Part shown: piece after piece, positions 17,369 through 24,647 of the stretch
How positions within the stretch are numbered: position 1 is the first letter of the stretch
How the letters are laid out: every line of letters begins with the position of its first letter
Source: a bacterium
GTDB lineage: Bacteria; Bdellovibrionota_C; UBA2361; SZUA-149; JAEUWB01
Reading direction: 5' to 3'
Length of the DNA: 46,573 nucleotides
NCBI GenBank assembly: GCA_016786595.1
Contig: JAEUWB010000056.1
Span: 1-46,573, forward strand
Notes under the pieces: generated by a model
What the model was told of the DNA's origin: nothing
The model's input: only the letters and a program-made list of their open reading frames with translations
Databases searched by the model: none
Translations under genes and position numbers: made by a program

Positions 17369-18457
17369 ATGTTAACATTTGATGACGAAACACCAACCAA
17401 AACAACAACCGAAAGCACGCCAGAAGAAATCACAGGTGGTCGTAACAAGCGCGTTCAAGTTCAAGATAAGCGCTTGATCAATTGTAACGCCGTAGATGTA
17501 AACCAACTCATGCCACTTAAGTACAAGTGGGCTTGGGAACATTATCTAAATGGCTGTGCCAATAACTGGCTGCCTACCGAAGTTCCAATGGGCAAAGACA
17601 TTGAGCTATGGAAATCAAGCGGGCTTTCGGCTGATGAGAAAACCTTGGTGATGCGTAACTTGGGGTTTTTTAGCACTGCTGAAAGTTTAGTTGGAAATAA
17701 TATTATTCTGGCAATTTTTAAGCACGTCACTAATCCTGAATGCCGTCAATATTTATTACGCCAGGCTTTTGAAGAAGCAGTCCATACGCATACCTTTCAC
17801 TACATCGTTGAATCGCTGTCCTTAGATCAAGGTGAAGTATTTAATATGTATAACGAGGTCAATACGATTAATGCCAAAGACCAGTTCGAGATGAAGCTAA
17901 CTCAGGCTGTGCTTGACTCAAGCTTCTCCACCGAAAGTTTTGAAGGCGCACAAAAGTTTCTAGAAAACTTGATTGGCTATTACATCATTATGGAAGGAAT
18001 TTTCTTCTATAGTGGTTTTGTGATGATTCTTTCGTTACATCGCCAAAATAAAATGACTGGTATTGGAGAGCAATTCCAATATATTCTACGCGATGAGACG
18101 ATTCATCTAAATTTCGGCATTGATTTGATCAATGGCATTAAAGAAGAGAATCCAGAAATCTGGACACCAGCATTCCAAGGCCATATTCTCAACCTCATCA
18201 ACGAGGCAGTTGATCTTGAATATAAATATGCAGCAGATTGCTTGCCGCGAGGGATTCTCGGCCTAACAGCGCCAATGTTTAAAGACTATGTCGGCTATAT
18301 TGCAGACCGTCGCTTAGAGCGAATTGGTCTTAAAGCTCAGTATGGCTCTAAAAATCCATTCCCTTGGATGTCTGAAACAATTGACTTGCAAAAGGAAAAG
18401 AATTTCTTTGAAACGCGGGTCACTGAATACCAAGGGGCATCGTCCCTGCAGTGGTAG
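17369..18457 (+). CDS. nrdB: Class Ic ribonucleotide reductase small subunit (Phe at the radical site)
   Basis: The R2 subunit, 362 residues from the ATG at 17369, with AGGAG 8 bases upstream (a TTG at 17348 is less likely). Metal ligands are E105 (TAESLVG), E136 and H139 (EEAVHTHTF), E209 (MEGIFF), E243 and H246 (DETIHLNFG). The position of the radical tyrosine is F143. The spacings 31, 66 and 34 between these residues equal those I recall for Chlamydia trachomatis R2 (E89, E120, F127, E193, E227), the Mn/Fe class Ic prototype. An intact C-terminal tail (YQGASSLQW) should bind NrdA. It follows nrdA by 51 bases in the same operon. Confidence 0.96.
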   Translation: MLTFDDETPTKTTTESTPEEITGGRNKRVQVQDKRLINCNAVDVNQLMPLKYKWAWEHYLNGCANNWLPTEVPMGKDIELWKSSGLSADEKTLVMRNLGFFSTAESLVGNNIILAIFKHVTNPECRQYLLRQAFEEAVHTHTFHYIVESLSLDQGEVFNMYNEVNTINAKDQFEMKLTQAVLDSSFSTESFEGAQKFLENLIGYYIIMEGIFFYSGFVMILSLHRQNKMTGIGEQFQYILRDETIHLNFGIDLINGIKEENPEIWTPAFQGHILNLINEAVDLEYKYAADCLPRGILGLTAPMFKDYVGYIADRRLERIGLKAQYGSKNPFPWMSETIDLQKEKNFFETRVTEYQGASSLQW

Positions 18458-18496
18458 AAGACGGGAGATTGTAAGAGTATTTCCTTTAAACTTAAG

Positions 18497-18534
18497 CTGG
18501 GGCGTTGTGAGCTTTTCAGCCGACCGCGCCCCAG
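18497..18534 (+). terminator. Hairpin after nrdB
   Basis: CTGGGGCG (18497-18504) and CGCCCCAG (18527-18534) can form an 8-base GC-rich stem about 40 bases after the nrdB stop. No T-run follows, so it is either a weak or Rho-assisted terminator, or a 3' stabilising structure. It also sits just past the end of the convergent small gene. Confidence 0.45.
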
Positions 18535-18544
18535 TAAGTTAGCC

Positions 18545-18715
18545 TCATTCTGACTTCATATCCTGATCGCCGCTTTGGCGATCAGCGGATCCAGCCTCAT
18601 AGTCGGAGCTATGAGTAACGTAGTATATGAAAAGCAAGAGCAAAGCTAAACCAGCTATGTACGGCAATAGCTCAAGCCAGTCAGAGGGGCTGCTAGATTG
18701 CGCGATCAAGCCCAT
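18545..18715 (-). CDS. Small one-TM protein, second of a coupled pair
   Basis: A 56-residue protein from the ATG at 18715, starting 1 base after the stop of the upstream 47-residue gene, so probably translated by coupling. One membrane helix (about residues 15-32, LPYIAGLALLLLFIYYV) is followed by a polar, acidic tail. The last codons contain a perfect 9-base stem (CTGATCGCC, 18563-18571, and GGCGATCAG, 18577-18585) that could help end the transcript. No family is recognised. The open frame can extend upstream to a TTG at 18757, but that would overlap the preceding gene. Confidence 0.55.
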   Translation of the reverse strand: MGLIAQSSSPSDWLELLPYIAGLALLLLFIYYVTHSSDYEAGSADRQSGDQDMKSE

Positions 18716-18716
18716 T

Positions 18717-18860
18717 CTAGCACCCGCAATCATGGGGGTCCGAAAAGATGTCGGCAAACATCTCGTCCATCCCCCTCGAGACTGCCACTAAGGCAGCAAT
18801 CCCGCATACGACAAGGAGGCCTCCAAGGCCCAAGAGGACTTTCTTCTTTTTCTTATCCAT
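18717..18860 (-). CDS. Small one-TM lysine-rich/cysteine-ended protein, first of a coupled pair
   Basis: A 47-residue protein with a strong GGAGG Shine-Dalgarno 9 bases before its ATG. It begins MDKKKKKVLLGLGGLLVVCG, a positive N-terminus leading into a membrane helix (about 8-27), and ends with the acidic, cysteine-bearing tail FADIFSDPHDCGC. The start of the 56-residue protein follows immediately. The pair reads away from the split Cas4-like genes, which begin 200 bases off on the other strand. No known family. The good ribosome site, coupling and clear TM design support a real gene. Confidence 0.6.
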   Translation of the reverse strand: MDKKKKKVLLGLGGLLVVCGIAALVAVSRGMDEMFADIFSDPHDCGC

Positions 18861-18877
18861 TTGATTTTTCCTCCCTC

Positions 18878-18925
18878 CAGAGGAATCCTAAAAGCTTAGT
18901 TTATAAGCGCCTTAAAATTCCTCTG
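18878..18925. repeat. Inverted repeat in the divergent control region
   Basis: CAGAGGAAT (18878-18886) and ATTCCTCTG (18917-18925) form perfect 9-base arms around a 30-base AT-rich loop. The repeat is next to the Shine-Dalgarno of the 47-residue gene (minus strand), so it may fold in the leader mRNA or act as an operator between the divergent small genes and the split nuclease genes. Confidence 0.35.
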
Positions 18926-19060
18926 CATAAAAACCTAAAACTCTTACAATCTCTTGATGTCACTTAAAGACAACAAAAGATTGCCGATTTCAAACTACCA
19001 AAAAGAAGATTTCAAAGAACAAAAATGAGGTTATAGTTCACAATATATTACTTTTTAACT

Positions 19061-19312
19061 ATGAAAAAGCAACCAGGCGAAAATAGTTTAGTTTCAGCCT
19101 CTGAGATTAGAAGCTTTCATTCTTGCCCAGAATTTTGGAGACTAAGCTCAGTATTAAAACTTAAACCAAGCAATGACAAAGCTTTAGAACGCGGCAAACG
19201 TCTACATCGCAACTGGACCAGAGCAGATTTTTATACTGCAGCGTTAATCAAACTAGCAGTCGCAAGCATTTTCATCGTTGCCATCCTTTATTACCTAGGC
19301 ATATTTCGATGA
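19061..19312 (+). CDS. Split Cas4-like nuclease, N-terminal half with C-terminal TM helix
   Basis: An 83-residue protein with the start of a Cas4/RecB-type fold: SASEIRSFHSCPEFWRL, where the lone Cys fits the first 4Fe-4S ligand of Cas4-like proteins, then ALERGKRLHRNW, the usual second helix. It then ends in a membrane helix (about 61-82, IKLAVASIFIVAILYYLGIF) instead of the catalytic core. Positive residues before the helix place the N-terminus in the cytoplasm. The stop overlaps the next start by ATGA, so both halves are coupled. I see no Shine-Dalgarno. Role as half a nuclease is inferred from motif order across both genes. Confidence 0.7.
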   Translation: MKKQPGENSLVSASEIRSFHSCPEFWRLSSVLKLKPSNDKALERGKRLHRNWTRADFYTAALIKLAVASIFIVAILYYLGIFR

Positions 19313-19797
19313 AACTCCCGCAAACTCTGGTCATAGTTTTATTAATCGTGATTGTCATCGCACTGATCCAGCGTCGCAAATCTGGCTTCGGTTTTGGCAA
19401 GACAATTAGTCACGATGATCTGACGCTTAAGTCTAAACACTATGGATTAATCGGCAAACCTGACAGAATTGTTGAATATCGTGGTAAATATATCCCTGAA
19501 GAGAAGAAAACGGCTTTCCGTTTTCAAGACTCCTTTCGCGCCCAGATGGGAGTTTATTTTATCCTAATCGAGGATCATTTCGGCATCAGACCACCTTACG
19601 GATACATTGTACTCGGCAATGGCAAGCGTGTCTGCGTTAAGAACACAGCAGAACTTAGAGAACTAGTCTTAGCAAGCGCTGAGCAAATCCGCGAACTAAG
19701 GCATCAGTCAAATTCTCCGCTTGAGCCTATTGGCGTGAATTCTAAGCAGTGCCTACGCTGCGGGCAGCGCGAGAATTGCACAGTGCGACTCGCTTAG
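19309..19797 (+). CDS. Split Cas4-like nuclease, C-terminal catalytic half with N-terminal TM helix
   Basis: A 162-residue protein opening with a membrane helix (TLVIVLLIVIVIALI, about 5-20) and a positive 'QRRK' inside edge. A PD-(D/E)xK core follows: GLIGKPDRIVEY (catalytic Asp), IPEEKKT (ExK), then FRAQMGVYFILIED, the family's Q/Y helix, and PPYGYIVLGNGK. The C-terminus carries three cysteines in CLRCGQRENC which, with the lone Cys of the upstream protein, make the four ligands of a Cas4-type 4Fe-4S cluster. Together the genes look like one Cas4-like fold interrupted by a membrane hairpin and broken between its helices. No CRISPR array is in the window. The nuclease call is strong; the target is unknown. 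Confidence 0.78.
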   Translation: MKLPQTLVIVLLIVIVIALIQRRKSGFGFGKTISHDDLTLKSKHYGLIGKPDRIVEYRGKYIPEEKKTAFRFQDSFRAQMGVYFILIEDHFGIRPPYGYIVLGNGKRVCVKNTAELRELVLASAEQIRELRHQSNSPLEPIGVNSKQCLRCGQRENCTVRLA

Positions 19798-19807
19798 AAA
19801 CGCCACT

Positions 19808-20086
19808 GTCATTAATGAAATGGACCTTTTCTTTTTCTTTACTTTACGCTCCAGTTGAAGATACTTTAATCCCAAATAATTATAGAAAAACAACTAGTTG
19901 GAATTAATGCCTTGGCTGGCTGAGGCCCTGGGTGGGGGAGAAGTTTGAAGAAAGTAAAGCACAGTCCGAAGCAATATGTTTTAAAATTACCCACTATTCG
20001 ATGCAGAGGACGAGCCATTTCTGAAAACGTCTCCCCACCCAGGGCGCTATAAGAATAGCGCTAAAAAGGTCCATTTCATTAATGAC
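19808..20086. mobile_element. 279-bp MITE-like element with perfect 23-bp terminal inverted repeats
   Basis: The ends are exact inverted copies over 23 bases: the left runs 19808-19830 (starting GTCATTAATGAAATGGACC) and the right 20064-20086. An inner pair of imperfect inverted repeats, around GCCCTGGGTGGGG (19924-19945) and CCCCACCCAGGGC (20024-20045), lets the whole element fold into a long hairpin. It has no open frame of note. It lies between the convergent ends of the nuclease half (19797) and lpxI (20092), where it could also act as a two-way terminator. No target duplication is obvious. Confidence 0.65.
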
Positions 20087-20091
20087 AAAAA

Positions 20092-20979
20092 TCAAATTCC
20101 AACGATTGCAATTTGATGCTGATTCGCTAAGGCCACCATCTGTTCGCGCTCCAGCACCAAACATTTTCCGGCTTCGACGGCAAGTCCGCGACATTTAGCT
20201 TGTATCATTGTTTCAATTGTACGTAGGCCAATTGTTGGGACATCAAAGCGCAAATCTTGAGTAGGTTTTGAAAATTTCACAACGATTGCACCTTCACCTG
20301 CTAGCTTCCCGCCACGTAAAATTGCCTGATCTGACCCTTCAACCGCTTCAACTGCCGTAATCACGCCGTCTTTCACTACTACAAGCTGTCCAATATCTTG
20401 CGCGCTCATTGCCGCCAAGGCAGCTTGTCCAATTTCAACATCCTCAAGTTCAAAACTTGCAAATTTACGCGCCGTCAGGGCCCCTCGCATCACCAGCGAA
20501 TCTTGCATGAAAACCATTGAAGGCACGACCTCAATTCCTTCACTTAAGAGTTCGTCGGCTAACCCGCGCATGACCCTGTCATCCTTAGTGCTTCGAATTT
20601 TCGCCATCAACAGTGCTCCGCGAGCATCTAAACGCACGCCTCCAAAAAGCTTTACACGGTTAATGCCCCCGACCATTGCCGCATGCTTCACGCCATGACG
20701 TTTGAAGGTATCAATCAGCGAACCAACCTGACCTAGCTTGATCCACGTATATGCGCTAAGCTCTTGCTCGAGGTTTTTTGAAGTTTCATCTTCGTGAAAT
20801 ACGCCGACGACATTAAATCCAGAGTGCTTAGCGGCCTTGATAAATTCAAAAGGGAAGAGCCCGCTCCCGGCGATTAGTCCAATTGTTGAACCCTGAGGAA
20901 TGGAGCAATTTTCTAGATCGAAACTAGCACCTTTTTGTTGTAGGCTAGCTTGTTTGGGAACTTTAGTGAATGGCCACAT
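20092..20979 (-). CDS. lpxI: UDP-2,3-diacylglucosamine pyrophosphatase LpxI
   Basis: Cleaves UDP-2,3-diacylglucosamine to lipid X in lipid A synthesis; LpxI replaces LpxH in many alpha- and delta-proteobacteria and other phyla. The 295-residue protein matches the DUF1009 plan: an N-terminal domain with GLIAGSGLFPFEFIKAAK, the linker VKHAAMVGGINRVKLFG, and the C-terminal domain with TAVEAVEGSD and the closing DLRFDVPTIGLRTIETM block. It follows lpxA by 14 bases on the same strand. lpxB, often the next gene, is not present here; the MITE-like element lies 5 bases past the stop. Confidence 0.92.
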   Translation of the reverse strand: MWPFTKVPKQASLQQKGASFDLENCSIPQGSTIGLIAGSGLFPFEFIKAAKHSGFNVVGVFHEDETSKNLEQELSAYTWIKLGQVGSLIDTFKRHGVKHAAMVGGINRVKLFGGVRLDARGALLMAKIRSTKDDRVMRGLADELLSEGIEVVPSMVFMQDSLVMRGALTARKFASFELEDVEIGQAALAAMSAQDIGQLVVVKDGVITAVEAVEGSDQAILRGGKLAGEGAIVVKFSKPTQDLRFDVPTIGLRTIETMIQAKCRGLAVEAGKCLVLEREQMVALANQHQIAIVGI

Positions 20980-20993
20980 CAGAAACGCCTTAG

Positions 20994-21797
20994 TTAGTCT
21001 GCGCTGTCGTCACTTAGTCCACCACGCGCAACTCCTCGAGTTGAAGTTTGATAAAATTCAATGAAATGCTTAACGATTGCATGCTCAGTATCAGCTTGCA
21101 GTACACTGGCAATGCGCTCTTTAATTGGTCCAGTACCGAGCACAATTGCATGATAAGCTCTGCGCATTGCTTTAATCGCATCGTCACTCTGCCCCGAGCG
21201 CCGTAAGCCAATTACATTGACCCCACGTAGCTTGGCGCGATCTCCTTGCGCGATACAATAGGGCGGAATGTCTTGCGCTGCCATCGCCCCACCACCGAGT
21301 AAAGCAAAATCTCCAATGCGGGCAAACTGATGAATCGCAACAAGTCCGCCGAGGATCACGCGATTGCCAATTGTAACATGCCCAGCCAGAGTTGCTTGGT
21401 TTGCAAAAACATTACCATTTCCCACGCGACAATCGTGAGCAACGTGAGCGCCAACCATAAAAAGATTATCGTCGCCGATAGTCGTAGTTGAGGTGCCGGT
21501 AACTGTCCCGGGATGCAGCACGACACTTTGACGGATACTATTTCGTGCACCAATCACAAGCGTTGTTGGTTCACCTTTATATTTTAGATCTTGTGGCTTT
21601 CCTCCCACAGACGCAAACGGGAAAATTTCATTCTCTGCGCCAAGCGTAACATGCCCGTCAATCACCACATGCGAGAGAACGTTAGTATTTTTCCCGATCT
21701 TTACATTTGGCCCGATGATCGAATAGGGGCCGACAACCACGCCAGAATCGAGCTCTGCATTTTTATCAACAATGGCTGTGGGGTGAATCGTGGTCAC
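20994..21797 (-). CDS. lpxA: UDP-N-acetylglucosamine acyltransferase LpxA
   Basis: First enzyme of lipid A synthesis; transfers a hydroxyacyl chain from ACP to UDP-GlcNAc. The 267-residue protein has an N-terminal left-handed beta helix of hexapeptide repeats (IHPTAIVDKNAELDSGVVVG and on), the catalytic His in GAHVAHDC (H121, equivalent to E. coli H125), and the C-terminal helical domain with GLRRSGQSDDAIKAMRRAYH. Length is normal. It lies 12 bases after fabZ and 14 before lpxI, all on the minus strand, forming a lipid A operon. Confidence 0.96.
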   Translation of the reverse strand: MTTIHPTAIVDKNAELDSGVVVGPYSIIGPNVKIGKNTNVLSHVVIDGHVTLGAENEIFPFASVGGKPQDLKYKGEPTTLVIGARNSIRQSVVLHPGTVTGTSTTTIGDDNLFMVGAHVAHDCRVGNGNVFANQATLAGHVTIGNRVILGGLVAIHQFARIGDFALLGGGAMAAQDIPPYCIAQGDRAKLRGVNVIGLRRSGQSDDAIKAMRRAYHAIVLGTGPIKERIASVLQADTEHAIVKHFIEFYQTSTRGVARGGLSDDSAD

Positions 21798-21809
21798 TAA
21801 AACTTCTCG

Positions 21810-22268
21810 TTAGGGCTTGATTTCCGTTGGCACTACTTCTGCAGCCATAATTGTTGCCTCAACAGCCACTTCGCCGTTAACTGTAGCTTTTGCTGTCATT
21901 TTCCAATGACCAAACTTGCGTCGACACTCACTCAAATCAAGTACAAGTTTATCACCTGGAAAAACTGGCTTCTTGAAGCGCACATTCTCACAGCCAGAAA
22001 AAACAATAATCTTTTCCGGTGGTAAAGAGTTCGCCGTTAACCGTGTATAAATTGCCCCTAACTGAGCTAAAGCTTCAAGTATTAAAACGCCAGGCATAAT
22101 TGGAAACCCGGGGAAATGCCCTTGAAAAAAAGCTTCGTTTGCGGAGCAATTTTTATAACCAATAATTCTTTCATTATCGACAAACTCAGTCACAGCATCG
22201 ACTAGCAAAAATGGGTAGCGATGCGGAACGAGCTTCTCAATATCGACCGTACGTAGTGGAAGTTTCAT
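21810..22268 (-). CDS. fabZ: 3-hydroxyacyl-ACP dehydratase FabZ
   Basis: Dehydrates hydroxyacyl-ACP in type II fatty acid synthesis; commonly paired with lpxA because both use hydroxyacyl-ACP. From the ATG at 22268 it has 152 residues, with LVPHRYPFLLVDAV near the start and the catalytic GHFPGFPIMPGVLILEALAQ (H51 and E65). A TTG three codons earlier also lies in frame; neither start has a clear Shine-Dalgarno. It sits between ompH and lpxA. lpxD, which usually separates ompH from fabZ, is absent. Confidence 0.95.
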   Translation of the reverse strand: MKLPLRTVDIEKLVPHRYPFLLVDAVTEFVDNERIIGYKNCSANEAFFQGHFPGFPIMPGVLILEALAQLGAIYTRLTANSLPPEKIIVFSGCENVRFKKPVFPGDKLVLDLSECRRKFGHWKMTAKATVNGEVAVEATIMAAEVVPTEIKP

Positions 22269-22295
22269 AACTAACAAAAAAATAATTGACTTGAG

Positions 22296-22808
22296 TTATT
22301 TACCTGAATCTAACACCTTGATCACATCATCAGTAATATCAAGCGTCGTGTCAGCGTAGATTAGCGACGAAGCGCTCTTTTCAAAAACCATTGTATAGCC
22401 TTTATCTTTTCCAACTTGCTCAACTATGACTTTGACTTTCTTGAGCATTTCACCAACAAGCTGAGAATTTTTTCGGCGCAACATGTCTTGAGAATCAGTA
22501 AAATCGCGCTTAATGTCTTTTTCTAAGGCAATCAGTTTATCTTGCTTTTCTGCACGTGCTTTATCACTTAAACTTGCGCGTTGCTTTTCAAGCTCAGACT
22601 GCATGGCTTCAAAGGATTGCTTCTTTGCATCAATTTTTGCCTGCTCACGCTTGACTTGCTCTTCATACTCTTTCTGAGCCTTTGTGCCTTGCGCTGAAGC
22701 GCTCATCGCACGTTGTAGGTCAACATATGCAAATTTAGTCTCAGCCAGTGCCTGACCAGCAAAAAGACAAGTAATAATAAATACGGTCAAAATCTTACGA
22801 GACTTCAT
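22296..22808 (-). CDS. OmpH/Skp-family periplasmic chaperone
   Basis: Skp-like chaperones hold unfolded outer-membrane proteins in the periplasm. The protein has a signal peptide (MKSRKILTVFIITCLFAGQALA), a short beta segment TKFAYVDLQRAM, a long coiled-coil arm rich in E, K, Q and R (about residues 30-125), and the closing beta strands GYTMVFEKSASSLIYAD and DITDDVIKVLD, as in OmpH. The ATG at 22808 is preceded by GAGGTGAG. It heads the minus-strand lipid A set. bamA, its common upstream partner, is not next to it. Confidence 0.9.
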   Translation of the reverse strand: MKSRKILTVFIITCLFAGQALAETKFAYVDLQRAMSASAQGTKAQKEYEEQVKREQAKIDAKKQSFEAMQSELEKQRASLSDKARAEKQDKLIALEKDIKRDFTDSQDMLRRKNSQLVGEMLKKVKVIVEQVGKDKGYTMVFEKSASSLIYADTTLDITDDVIKVLDSGK

Positions 22809-22932
22809 AAAAATACTCACCTCAATACTAAAAAATGATGCCGGAATTTACCTATTTATTAGTATAAGCGCAAACTTGTGCGTATTTAGTGCAATTCGCG
22901 ATTCTATCTAGCCGGCAAAAGGCGAAACGCTC

Positions 22933-23667
22933 TCACTCAGGAAAGGCTAAATATGTAACAAATTGGTAATTTTGCTGCACACGCTCAATTCGCGAAAAGC
23001 CAGCTGATTTAAGCAAGTCTTGATTAGCTTGTGCAGTCAGCGGACGGAGCACTCCTGCTAAGGCTTGTCGTTTACGGTCAATTTCCCCCTGCGTATAACC
23101 GTTTCGGAGCTTAAATCCATAGTACAAATCATCAAAAAATTCTTGTTGCTCTGGACTATCAAAGGCTTCTTTTTCTGAAAAAACAAAAATGCCTGATCTA
23201 GACAGGCTTGCTCTTAACTTTTTGAGAATGTCGAGCCGCAATGCCGGATCGACAAACTGGAGTGTATAATTCATCACGGCGACATCACAGGCTTGAAACG
23301 CAAATTCAGCCAAGTCACCTGCTGCTAAAACAATTTCAACATTTTTAGGAGTGGGGATTAAACTCAATTTCTGCTGAGCAACTTCAATCATCGGGCGGCT
23401 AGCGTCAAGACCGACAATTTGGAAGCATGCAGATGGATTTGCACCGTCAAGAATTCTTGCAATTGTAGTTCCCGTTGAGCAGCCTAAGTCATAGATGCGC
23501 CCGTTAGCTGGTACATGCTTGAGGGCCAGAGCTGCAGCGATATTCTCAGTTTCAAAGTAGCCTGGGATGGAGCGCGCTGCCATATCATCAAAAGCGCTAG
23601 CAACCTTAGCATCAAAAGAAAACTGGGCTGGAGAGTGCTGATCTTGAAAAATTGTATCTTTTTTCAT
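22933..23667 (-). CDS. cmoA: Carboxy-S-adenosyl-L-methionine synthase CmoA
   Basis: Makes carboxy-SAM from SAM and prephenate, the donor that CmoB uses to turn 5-hydroxyuridine-34 into cmo5U in tRNA. The 244-residue protein has the CmoA start (DTIFQ..., SFDAKVASAFDDM, SIPGY), SAM-binding YDLGCSTGTT (59-68), VMNYTLQFVDP and the FKLRNGYTQGEI motif. The start codon is 12 bases from that of the divergent trhO, which makes the hydroxyuridine precursor in the same pathway. CmoB is not in the window. No Shine-Dalgarno is visible. Confidence 0.93.
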   Translation of the reverse strand: MKKDTIFQDQHSPAQFSFDAKVASAFDDMAARSIPGYFETENIAAALALKHVPANGRIYDLGCSTGTTIARILDGANPSACFQIVGLDASRPMIEVAQQKLSLIPTPKNVEIVLAAGDLAEFAFQACDVAVMNYTLQFVDPALRLDILKKLRASLSRSGIFVFSEKEAFDSPEQQEFFDDLYYGFKLRNGYTQGEIDRKRQALAGVLRPLTAQANQDLLKSAGFSRIERVQQNYQFVTYLAFPE

Positions 23668-23679
23668 ATGTATTCATAC

Positions 23680-24567
23680 ATGCTAGAAGTCGTTAATTTT
23701 TACAAGTTTACACCCCTCTCAGAAGACAAATATAAAGCGCTTCATCGCTGGGCGTTTACACATGCCACTGATTTAGGACTACAAGGTAGCATTTTAATTG
23801 GATCTGAGGGTGTTAACGGCTCACTTTGCGGCGAAAGCGAAAAGCTCCGAAACTTTATTGAGGCTATCCGTCTCGAACTAAATGTCGACACAGTAGAGCC
23901 GAAGTTTGCTCCAACTGCAAAGCCAGCCTTCGTGCGGCTCCGTGTAAACTTTACCTCTGAGATTGTAACTGCGCGTCTGCCTTTTGAGTTCGAAAAACAA
24001 GATCAAAGCAAATATCTCTCCCCAAGTGAATGGCAAGAAGTTTTAGATCGAGAAAATCCCGTCGTGCTAGACACTCGCAATTGGTACGAAACTAAAATCG
24101 GTAAGTTTGCAACGGCAATTGATCCGGACATCACGATGTTTACTGAATTTGATAAGTATCTTGAGAAGTTTGAAGTTCCCAAAGATGAGAAGATTCTAAT
24201 TTACTGCACAGGCGGAATTCGCTGTGAAAAAGCCACACAAATTATGACCCGCCATGGATTCAATAATGTCTACCAACTCCACGGCGGAATTCTTTCCTAC
24301 TTGAAAGAGTTCCCTAACCGCTCCTTCGATGGCGAGTGTTTTGTCTTTGACCGTCGCATCGCAGTCGATCAAAATTTAAACCCTTCCGAACGCTACAAGC
24401 TTTGTGCCTGCTGCGGAGACCCCGCAGAAAGGCCTTATCCTTGTAGTGTCTGTGGCAAAACTACACACATCTGCGAACTATGTGACGGCAAAGATTGGTC
24501 TTTTTGCTCAAAAACATGTCGTGACCGTTCCCGGCATCTACATAAGAAACAAGCAGTAATCGCCTAG
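23680..24567 (+). CDS. trhO: tRNA U34 hydroxylase TrhO (rhodanese family)
   Basis: TrhO (YceA) hydroxylates U34 of tRNA, giving ho5U. The protein opens VVNFYKFTPLSEDKYKALH, has ILIGSEGVNGSL in the N-terminal domain, a rhodanese domain with active-site YCTGGIRCEKA (C176 from this start) and a cysteine-rich C-terminus (CACCGDPAERPYPCSVCG, then further Cys pairs) that probably binds metal. The open frame reaches far upstream over cmoA, but family similarity begins at this ATG; an ATG at 23668 is the only other sensible choice. No Shine-Dalgarno, and only 12 bases from the cmoA start. Confidence 0.9.
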   Translation: MLEVVNFYKFTPLSEDKYKALHRWAFTHATDLGLQGSILIGSEGVNGSLCGESEKLRNFIEAIRLELNVDTVEPKFAPTAKPAFVRLRVNFTSEIVTARLPFEFEKQDQSKYLSPSEWQEVLDRENPVVLDTRNWYETKIGKFATAIDPDITMFTEFDKYLEKFEVPKDEKILIYCTGGIRCEKATQIMTRHGFNNVYQLHGGILSYLKEFPNRSFDGECFVFDRRIAVDQNLNPSERYKLCACCGDPAERPYPCSVCGKTTHICELCDGKDWSFCSKTCRDRSRHLHKKQAVIA

Positions 24568-24647
24568 AGTTTCATTTTCTTTTCTGTTGGTTTCAAGCAA
24601 CAAACATACTAGATATTATCTGGCGTAAACGTTTAAGGAGATTAGCT

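Noticed and set aside
18324-18542. Plus-strand frame running out of the end of nrdB
   Set aside because: It is an alternate frame of nrdB continuing into the hairpin region, with no ribosome site or protein-like character.
18957-19028. 23-codon plus-strand frame upstream of the split nuclease
   Set aside because: No ribosome site and a composition no different from the AT-rich intergenic DNA.
19061-19797. The split nuclease as a simple frameshifted pseudogene
   Set aside because: The overlap is a clean ATGA, the first frame ends after a complete membrane helix and the second opens with its own start and helix; all motifs are intact. A sequencing error is still possible and is listed as a test.
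23515-23667. N-terminal extension of trhO giving a 350-residue protein
   Set aside because: The extension lies entirely over cmoA on the other strand and has no family similarity; TrhO similarity starts near 23680.
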